NCBI GenBank assembly: GCA_034667465.1
Contig: JAXDJV010000030.1
Location: 62,001 to 126,000 of the forward strand
DNA length: 64,000 nt
Origin: JAOBAU01 sp034667465
GTDB lineage: Bacteria; Acidobacteriota; Thermoanaerobaculia; Gp7-AA8
Direction: 5' to 3'
Of the stretch, positions 57,086 through 64,000 are shown piece after piece; position 1 is the first letter of the stretch; each line of letters opens with the position of its first letter. Position numbers and translations under genes: made by a program. The notes beneath the pieces were generated by a model. That model did no database searches and was not told the DNA's origin. It worked only from the letters and a program-made list of their open reading frames with translations.

Positions 57086-60000
57086 ATGACGACTCATCGT
57101 CGGCAGTACCCGCCGCTCGGAGTGTTTTCCGTCCGGCTATTGATCAGCCTGGTGGTGGTGAGCGCGCTTTTCGCGCCGATCGCAAGCGCCGATCCGTTCC
57201 CGCCGTACTACGGCAGCGGGACGCCGAATCCGGCCGGGCCGATTCACTTCGCGCCGGTGGCGTGGCCGACGGAGCCGCAGTGGATCGCCTACACGCGCAA
57301 CGACGCGCCGATCAAAGACCCGCGCGTTCAGGATCCGTCGAACGGCGGCACCTCTCCGCAGAACTACGTAAACGTCAGCTCCGGCTGTCCCGACCAAACG
57401 CTGCCGTCCGTTTACTACTACTACAACCCGGTCACGCGAGTGATCTTCTACCGCTGGCGCGTCGAGCAACGCGCCAACAACTACGCGACCGGACCGTCGG
57501 CCGGTTCGGCAAGCTCGAGCAATCCGTGGAACTCCGCGCTCTGGACCGTCATGCTCGATCTCGACGGCGACGGCTATCGCGACTTCGCCATTCATCTGAA
57601 CGGCTCGAGCGGCAGTCCGTCGACGCAGATCGACGTCCTCAACGCGATCTGGAGTCCGACCAAAACGAACTCCATCGACTACCTCGGCGATCCGTCCAAC
57701 ATCCACCTCATCGCCCATAACCCGACCGCGTTCATCCAGGGAACGTCCGGCAATTCGAACGGCTCGATTCTGCAGTTCGACGGCAACGGAAACGTATCGA
57801 CGACGCAGTGGCCGAACGGCTCGAGCGAAACCGTCTGGGATTACGGCACCACCCGCTCGATCGACCTCTCCACCGCGAGCTGCGAGGAGTACTTCGTCGA
57901 TTACCAGATCCCGCTCGACATGCTCGACGCGACTGCGTTCGGCGGACCGAAGCTCGGCGTCAACACGCCGTTCTCATTCGTCTTCGCGACGGCGAACTCG
58001 CTCAACAATCCGTTTCAGAAAGACGTCGTGCTCGATGGCGCGTACGTCTGTCCGCCGACTGCGCCGGCCCCGTTCGGCGATCCGCTGACGCTCGCCGGCG
58101 GCATCATCAAGCAGCCGATCGTCCGCTCGATCACCACCGGAAACGTGAGCGGCTCCTGCACGATCCCGGTCACGGCCGCGATCCTCGACGCGCTCAACAT
58201 CACCAACTGTCAAACCATCTCCACGCTGACGACGGCGAAGTTCTTCTACTACTACGACTCGAACGGCGACGGTCTCGACAACGACGGCGGTACGTGGACG
58301 TTCTTCTCGAACGGCACGCCGACCGGGACGACGGTCACCGGCTCACTCGACGTCTCGACGCTCCTGCGAGGTCATTACTTAATTGCGATTGAGCTGACCG
58401 ACGGCGCGCTGCCGACGCACAACGTCATGCAGTCGTGGCTCTACACCGCTACGCCATTCAGTCCGATCTTCGGTACCACGTACGGCAACGTTCCAACCGC
58501 GGGCGTCAGCACCCCGACGAGAGGCGTGAATTACACGACGATCGACGTCGCCCTTCCGTGCGGCGGCGCGCCGCCGACCGTGAGCAAGACCGCCAGCGTC
58601 GTTGCGCCGAATGTCGACGGCACCGCGCAGGCGGGCGGCACCGTCACATACACGCTCAACGTCAAAAACAATTCGGCGACCGCAATCACGATCTCGTCGA
58701 TCACCGACTCCCTGCCGCCCGGATTCACCTGGACCAGCAACGTTGCCGGAACGCTGACCGCGACGCCGCCGGTGCCGGCTGGTACAACCGGCACGATTAC
58801 CTGGACGCTGTCGCCGGCCGTGACGATCGCCGGCAATGACGCGACGACGTATACGTTCAAATTCAACGCGACCGCGCCGACGCAACAGGGGACGTATTAC
58901 AACAGCGGCTCGTTCATCACGAACGTCGGCACGTTCATCACCGGCCAGGCGCCGGTGACCGTTCGCACCGCGACGATGGCGGTGTCGAAGAGCAACTTCG
59001 ATCCGACCACCGCATCGGCGAGCGTCGCCAATCGCGGCGACAACATCACCTACACGATCAACTACGCCAACACGTCCGGCATCGCCACCTCGAGCGTCGT
59101 CATCACCGACGTCCTGCCGGCCGGCTTCACCTACAACGGCGGCTCGGCAAGCGTCGCGCCGACCAGCGTGAACACCGTCAGCGGCGTTGCGACGCTGACC
59201 TGGAACATCGGAGCGGTTCCGGCGAACACGACGCCCGCACCGATCACGTTCACTGCCGTCGCCACGATCGGCGGACTGCAGACCAACAGCGTGACGCTGA
59301 CGTCGACCGAAGCGCCGACAGTGAACGGCACCGCCTCGATCTTCGTGAATGGTCCGGTGCTCAGTATCACCAAGACGCCAAGCCAGACGCGTGTCGTTCC
59401 GACCGGCGGTCTCACTTACACGGTTGTGGTGCAGAACACCGGGAATGCCTCGGCGACGCTGACGTCGCTGACCGATGCGTATCCGAACGTCGCGCCGACG
59501 CTGACGTATGCGTCGAGCAGTCCGGCCGGTTGCACCGCCGCAACGGCGGCCGGTGTCACGACCGTTACCTGCACCGCGGCGAACGGCGGACTCCCGGCGT
59601 CGCTCGCTGCAGGCGCGACGTTGTCTTATACGTTCACATTCTCGGCGAGCTCCGGCAGCGGCAACATCACCGACACCGCGACGATCAATTCGTCGAACGC
59701 CGCGGCGGCAACGGCGCAGGCGACAATCGCCGTCGCCGCGAACGGCACCTGCTCGCAGGTCAGCCAGACGAAGTACTACTTCCGCAATACTTCGCCGGCG
59801 TTCACGGTGCCGGCCGTCGGCGCGACGAGCATGAACCGGAACGCGCTGACGACGGCGGGGACTACGAACACCGTGTCACCGTTGTTTACGACCGGCGCGA
59901 ACGTCGAGATCGCACGCTTTTACCAGGATCCACCGGATGCCACGAATGGATCGCTCATCACATTCGACGGCACGAACAACAACGTTCATCTCTTCTATGA

Positions 60001-63000
60001 GAAGGACGGCGGCAACAAGATCGTCAGCACCGTCACCGTCAACGATTTCAACCCGACGACCCAGACGTTCACGCAGATCGCGACCGTCACCGGCGCAGGG
60101 GTCTCCGGCGCGCCGCTACCGGCCGTCAACATCGCCGAGACGCTGACGTTTGCTGCTACAACCTACACGCTCCCCGCCGGCCATCGTGTGTTGTGGATCG
60201 TGAAGGTCACCGACAGCAACGCCGGCAACGCCACCACCGGCAAGCTGCAGTATGACGGTGCCGCGGCATCGAGCTTCGACAGCTACGGCTCGCTCTGCAT
60301 CGTTCCGATCCAGGCGCCGTCTGTCGCCAAGTACGGCGACAAGCCGCAGGCGACGCCCGGCGTCGACAACGTCACCTTCACGATTCCGTACGCGAACACC
60401 GCGGCCGGCACGCTCGCCGGCGCGACGATCACCGACACGCTTCCGGCCGGCATGACGTACGTCTCCGGCACCGGCGTGACCGGCAAAGTCGCCTCGATCG
60501 CGATCACGAACGGCGGCAGCGGATACGTGACCGGCCCGACGGTCACGATCGCCGGCTGCACGACGACCGCGACCGCCACCGCGTACATCGACGCAAACGG
60601 CGTCGTGACGCAGGTCAACGTCACCAACAGCGGCGCCACCTGCGCGGCGCCGACGGTCACCTTCAGCGCGCCGCCGGCCGGCGTCACCGCGACCGGTACC
60701 GCGAGCCTCACCGGAATCTCGCAGGCCGGCCAGGTCATCACGTACACGCTCGGCACGTTGCCGGCGAACGGCACGGCAGGATCCAGCGGCTCGGTCACGC
60801 TGACGGCGTCGGTCGCTGCCGGGATCGCGAGCACGTTTGCCACGAACAACGTCTCCATGACGAACTCGTTCACCGGCAGCACGAGCGCGTCCGCGAACAC
60901 GACGTTCGTTCGTCCGAACGTGACGATCTCGAAGAGCGTCAGCAACGCCACGCCCGCACCCGGCGCAAGCTTCAGCTACGCGATCACGGTCCTGAACGGC
61001 GGCAACGGCGCAGCATCCGCCGTCGTCGTCACCGATGACTTCCCGTCGTCGTCGCTGAACTTCGTCAGCGCGACGTCTGCATCGACGACCTGCTCGTATT
61101 CGGCACCGACCATCACCTGCACCGGCTTCGCGCTCGCCTCCGGCGCAGCCGCGACGATCACCGTGAACGCTTCCGTTCCGACGAGCGTGGCCGCCGGTCA
61201 GACGACGGTCACGAACACCGCGCACGTCGTCGACAGCTTCAACACCACTCCGCGTAACGCCAGCGTCAACGTCACGATCACCGGCACGCCGACGATTACG
61301 CTGACGAAAACGAGCGCGCTCGATCCGCTCGTCGGCGCGCGTCTCGTCTACGTGAATGTCACCAGCGGCGGTTCCGGATACACGTCGGCTCCCGCGGTCA
61401 CCGTCAACGGCTGCACCGGCGCCACGGCAACCGCGTATGTTTCGGGCGGCGTCATCACCGCGATCTCGGTCACGAGCTACGGAACGCAGTGCTCCTCGCC
61501 GAGCCTCTCGCTCAGCGGCGGCGGTGGCGCGGGCGCGACGTTCTCGCTCGTCACCGGCGCGGCGCCGGGCGACACGATCACCTACACGCTGACGGCGAAG
61601 AATCTCTCCGGCACCGCGACCACGACCGGCGTCGTCATCAACGACACCATTCCGTCGTACACGAGTTACGGCAGCGGCGCCGATTCGTTCAGCGGCGCGA
61701 CCGGCACGGCGACGTTCAACGTCGGCAGCATCGCCGCCGGCGCAAGCGCGCCGGTGCGCACTTACACGGTCACCGTCAACGCGACCGTTCCGTCCGGCGT
61801 CACGACGTTGTCGACGACGCCGACCGCGACGTCGACGAACGCCGGCAGCGCGACGGCAGTTCCGCCGACCGACTTCACCGGTGCCAATCCTGTCTACACC
61901 ATCAATGATTCGCCGTCGGGCACGAAGCCGTTCCCGGAAGCGACGATCTCCGGCGCGCTGCCATCCGCTTCGACGACGTTCACCGTCTCATCGGCATCAC
62001 TGATGGCGGTCGGCGATTACATCGTCGTGCAGAACGGCGGCTCGTATGCGGTCACGCTGATCACCGCGATCGGCGGAACGACTGTCACCGTCAGCACGCC
62101 GATTACCGCGACGTCGGCGACGATCTATCCGGCAGTCGTTTACTCGGTGCCGTACGCGAACACCGGCACCGTCTCCGGCACGCCGAGCGTTTCCGTCGCG
62201 CTTCCGGCCGGGCTGTTGTACGCCGGCATTCCGTCCGGCTATCCGTCCGCGACGAGTGCGCCGTCGCTCGGCAGCTCCGGCACGATCAACTGGGGCACCG
62301 GCGTCATCGGAACGGTGCTCAGCGGCGGCAGCGGCGTCCTGCAGTTCGTCGCGTTCCCGACCGTTGCCGGTACGTACACGAATACCGCCACGATCACCGA
62401 CGGTCTGCGCAACGCGACCGCCACGGCGACGACCGTCTTCGGCGCACTGAATCCATCGAAATCGACGACGACGCCGTCCGTCGTCAATCAGTCGCCGACG
62501 AACGTCGCGCACTACGTCGTGACCGTGACCAATCCGCTCGCGACCGCCGCGACCGTGGTGACGATCACTGATAATCTTCCCGAAGGCTTCACGTACCGCG
62601 CAGGCTCCACGAGCGGTACCAGCGAGCCGGCCGGCACGTCGACGTCACCTGTCTGGACCGTGGCCAGCCTCGCCGGCAATTCGACGCTGACATTCAGCTT
62701 CGACGCCGACATCAGCGCGAACACGCCGAACGGCGTCTATCAGAACGAAGTGCTCGTCTCGAGCACGAATACGCGTTCGCTCGTTTTCGATTACCTCGGC
62801 ACCACGACTGAGGACGTCACCGTTTGCAACCCGGTCCCCGCGATCATTGCGCCCGACGTCTGCGGCTCCAGCGCGAACGACTACGCGGCCGTTCCGGTGA
62901 CGCCCGCGGCGACGTATGTCTGGTCGATCACCAACGGCGGCGGCACGATCACCAGCGCCACCAGCGGCACCGGCATGGTGGCGCGCATCACCGTCGGCAA

Positions 63001-64000
63001 CGGCGGCAGCGGATACACGGCCGGCCTCACCAACGTCGTCTTTGCAGGCGGTGGCGGGGGATCGGGCGCGACCGCGAACGCGACCGTGGTCGGCGGCGTC
63101 ATCACCGCGGTCACGATCACGAATCCAGGTAACGGCTACAACTCGGCGCCGACGGTGAGCTTCACCGGAACCGGCACCGGCGCGACCGCCGCATCGACGC
63201 TCGGCAACGGAATTCGCTACACCGCCGGCGCCAGCGGCACCGTCGCGATTCAGGTCTCGATGACGACCGGCACCTGCTCGGCAGTCATCGGCACGAAGAG
63301 CGTCAACATCACCGCCGTCACCGCACCGAGTGCGAGCAACGGCGGCCCGTATTGCGTCGGCGGCACGATCCAGCTCTCCACGCCCGCGGTCGCCGGCGCG
63401 ACGTACTCATGGACCGGCCCGAACGGCTTTACGTCGACATTGCGGAACCCGACCGTCGCTGCGACTGCCGCGGCAGCCGGTACCTACAACGTGACGATCA
63501 GCGCGAACGGCTGCACGTCCGCGGCCGGTTCGACGACCGTCGTCGTGAACGCACTCCCGACCGCCACGATCACGCCCGGCGGCCCGACGACCTTCTGCGC
63601 CGGCGGCAGCGTGACGCTGACCGCATCGGGCGGAACGTCGTATCTCTGGTCCACCGGCGCGACGACCGCCGCGATCACCGTCAGCACGTCCGGCACCTAC
63701 ACGGTGACGACGACCGACGCGAACAGCTGCACGTCATCGCCGGCATCGCAGGTCGTGACCGTGAACCCGTCGCCGACCGCGACGATCACGCCGAGTGGCC
63801 CCACGACCTTCTGCGCCGGCGGCAGCGTGACGCTGACCGCATCGGGCGGAACGTCGTACCTCTGGTCCACCGGAGCAACGACCGCCGCGATCACCGTCAG
63901 CAGCAGCGGCACCTACACGGTGACCACCACCAGCAGCGGTTGCACATCAGCCCCCGCCTCGCAGGTAGTGACAGTGAATCCGCTTCCGACCGCGACGATT
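57086..64000 (+). CDS. Giant secreted multi-domain protein (DUF11, GSGY and Ig/PKD-like repeats), 3' end outside window
   Basis: ATG 57086 opens a frame with no stop to the right edge: 2305 codons so far. A long signal peptide ends near residue 35 (PIASADP). Residues ~36-480 form an exported domain with LDLDGDGYRDFAIHL and YDSNGDGLDNDGG calcium-type loops. From ~495 on come serial DUF11 beta-sandwiches (for example GTVTYTLNVKNNS, then ITDSLPPGFTW). Three glycine-rich modules with GGSGY motifs lie inside other domains (about 1133-1211, 1419-1491, 1962-2042). From ~2155 there are 72-residue Ig/PKD-like repeats (PTTFCAGGSVTLTASGG, SYLWSTGATT) resembling Bacteroidota surface proteins. Probably a surface adhesin or matrix protein; missing the C-terminus, its anchoring is unknown. 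Confidence 0.92.
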   Translation, partial: MTTHRRQYPPLGVFSVRLLISLVVVSALFAPIASADPFPPYYGSGTPNPAGPIHFAPVAWPTEPQWIAYTRNDAPIKDPRVQDPSNGGTSPQNYVNVSSGCPDQTLPSVYYYYNPVTRVIFYRWRVEQRANNYATGPSAGSASSSNPWNSALWTVMLDLDGDGYRDFAIHLNGSSGSPSTQIDVLNAIWSPTKTNSIDYLGDPSNIHLIAHNPTAFIQGTSGNSNGSILQFDGNGNVSTTQWPNGSSETVWDYGTTRSIDLSTASCEEYFVDYQIPLDMLDATAFGGPKLGVNTPFSFVFATANSLNNPFQKDVVLDGAYVCPPTAPAPFGDPLTLAGGIIKQPIVRSITTGNVSGSCTIPVTAAILDALNITNCQTISTLTTAKFFYYYDSNGDGLDNDGGTWTFFSNGTPTGTTVTGSLDVSTLLRGHYLIAIELTDGALPTHNVMQSWLYTATPFSPIFGTTYGNVPTAGVSTPTRGVNYTTIDVALPCGGAPPTVSKTASVVAPNVDGTAQAGGTVTYTLNVKNNSATAITISSITDSLPPGFTWTSNVAGTLTATPPVPAGTTGTITWTLSPAVTIAGNDATTYTFKFNATAPTQQGTYYNSGSFITNVGTFITGQAPVTVRTATMAVSKSNFDPTTASASVANRGDNITYTINYANTSGIATSSVVITDVLPAGFTYNGGSASVAPTSVNTVSGVATLTWNIGAVPANTTPAPITFTAVATIGGLQTNSVTLTSTEAPTVNGTASIFVNGPVLSITKTPSQTRVVPTGGLTYTVVVQNTGNASATLTSLTDAYPNVAPTLTYASSSPAGCTAATAAGVTTVTCTAANGGLPASLAAGATLSYTFTFSASSGSGNITDTATINSSNAAAATAQATIAVAANGTCSQVSQTKYYFRNTSPAFTVPAVGATSMNRNALTTAGTTNTVSPLFTTGANVEIARFYQDPPDATNGSLITFDGTNNNVHLFYEKDGGNKIVSTVTVNDFNPTTQTFTQIATVTGAGVSGAPLPAVNIAETLTFAATTYTLPAGHRVLWIVKVTDSNAGNATTGKLQYDGAAASSFDSYGSLCIVPIQAPSVAKYGDKPQATPGVDNVTFTIPYANTAAGTLAGATITDTLPAGMTYVSGTGVTGKVASIAITNGGSGYVTGPTVTIAGCTTTATATAYIDANGVVTQVNVTNSGATCAAPTVTFSAPPAGVTATGTASLTGISQAGQVITYTLGTLPANGTAGSSGSVTLTASVAAGIASTFATNNVSMTNSFTGSTSASANTTFVRPNVTISKSVSNATPAPGASFSYAITVLNGGNGAASAVVVTDDFPSSSLNFVSATSASTTCSYSAPTITCTGFALASGAAATITVNASVPTSVAAGQTTVTNTAHVVDSFNTTPRNASVNVTITGTPTITLTKTSALDPLVGARLVYVNVTSGGSGYTSAPAVTVNGCTGATATAYVSGGVITAISVTSYGTQCSSPSLSLSGGGGAGATFSLVTGAAPGDTITYTLTAKNLSGTATTTGVVINDTIPSYTSYGSGADSFSGATGTATFNVGSIAAGASAPVRTYTVTVNATVPSGVTTLSTTPTATSTNAGSATAVPPTDFTGANPVYTINDSPSGTKPFPEATISGALPSASTTFTVSSASLMAVGDYIVVQNGGSYAVTLITAIGGTTVTVSTPITATSATIYPAVVYSVPYANTGTVSGTPSVSVALPAGLLYAGIPSGYPSATSAPSLGSSGTINWGTGVIGTVLSGGSGVLQFVAFPTVAGTYTNTATITDGLRNATATATTVFGALNPSKSTTTPSVVNQSPTNVAHYVVTVTNPLATAATVVTITDNLPEGFTYRAGSTSGTSEPAGTSTSPVWTVASLAGNSTLTFSFDADISANTPNGVYQNEVLVSSTNTRSLVFDYLGTTTEDVTVCNPVPAIIAPDVCGSSANDYAAVPVTPAATYVWSITNGGGTITSATSGTGMVARITVGNGGSGYTAGLTNVVFAGGGGGSGATANATVVGGVITAVTITNPGNGYNSAPTVSFTGTGTGATAASTLGNGIRYTAGASGTVAIQVSMTTGTCSAVIGTKSVNITAVTAPSASNGGPYCVGGTIQLSTPAVAGATYSWTGPNGFTSTLRNPTVAATAAAAGTYNVTISANGCTSAAGSTTVVVNALPTATITPGGPTTFCAGGSVTLTASGGTSYLWSTGATTAAITVSTSGTYTVTTTDANSCTSSPASQVVTVNPSPTATITPSGPTTFCAGGSVTLTASGGTSYLWSTGATTAAITVSSSGTYTVTTTSSGCTSAPASQVVTVNPLPTATI
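63550..64000 (+). repeat. Tandem 216-bp coding repeats (Ig/PKD-like)
   Basis: Two near-identical 216-bp units (conserved TTCTGCGCCGGCGGC at 63593 and again at 63809) each encode 72 residues; a third begins at about 63982 and runs off the edge. High DNA identity implies recent duplication or gene conversion. Confidence 0.85.

Noticed and set aside
57010..62512. Many 60-370 codon frames on both strands over the giant protein
   Set aside because: They are out of frame with one continuous 2305-codon reading that has a signal peptide and recognisable domains throughout.
63550..64000. CRISPR-like repeat array
   Set aside because: The 216-bp units are fully coding, in frame and contiguous, with no short repeats separated by unique spacers.

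Overview
The window is a GC-rich, gene-dense bacterial chromosome segment. Several families fit Acidobacteriota (possibly the Thermoanaerobaculia/Vicinamibacteria side): a Ser/Thr kinase fused to a TolB-like propeller, an S46 dipeptidyl-peptidase, a LodA/LodB quinone-cofactor oxidase pair, DUF11-rich secreted proteins, and the order rimP-nusA-infB-DUF503-rbfA-nrnA-truB-rpsO-pnp. The phylum call is an inference from gene content. I recognised no rRNA, tRNA or CRISPR array.

Layout. (1) 1-9.4 kb is a polymorphic-toxin locus: a long Rhs protein open at the left edge, with a candidate nuclease tip and an overlapping immunity-like gene; then an orphan, frameshifted second Rhs tip cassette, an IS481-type element with a CTAG target duplication, and a decayed Rhs fragment. 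(2) 9.6-11.8 kb is a tightly overlapping three-gene operon: an ECF sigma factor, a protein joining an anti-sigma zinc finger to a DNA alkyltransferase and an Ada-type zinc domain, and a SpoIIE/RsbU-type phosphatase. It looks like an alkylation-responsive sigma switch and is the most unusual system here. (3) 11.8-24.5 kb carries a DUF2235 hydrolase, an SPFH-GYF protein, lodB-lodA, an S46 peptidase, yebC, a divergent PRPP synthetase, an MFS transporter, an RluD-type synthase and a secreted protein. (4) 24.6-41.9 kb is the translation/RNA backbone, interrupted on the opposite strand by a two-gene DUF4062 / SLOG-SLATT module (candidate nucleotide-signalling defence) and by the propeller kinase. 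(5) 42-51.2 kb has a Gfo/Idh/MocA oxidoreductase, a phosphohexomutase, a second ECF sigma with tiny membrane partners, a CSLREA/beta-helix secreted protein and a fused 2-oxoacid dehydrogenase E1. (6) 51.3-57 kb is a formate dehydrogenase locus: fdhD, a selenocysteine-containing catalytic subunit (in-frame UGA plus a bacterial SECIS hairpin), an Fe-S subunit and an NrfD-type membrane anchor. (7) 57.1 kb to the right edge is one open frame of at least 2305 codons for a giant secreted adhesin-like protein of DUF11, glycine-rich GSGY and Ig/PKD-like modules.

The non-coding DNA is structured. Heptanucleotide arrays sit directly at the stop codons of three genes. Two 89-bp palindromic elements lie between convergent genes. 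The nusA operon leader contains a promoter followed by an intrinsic-terminator hairpin.
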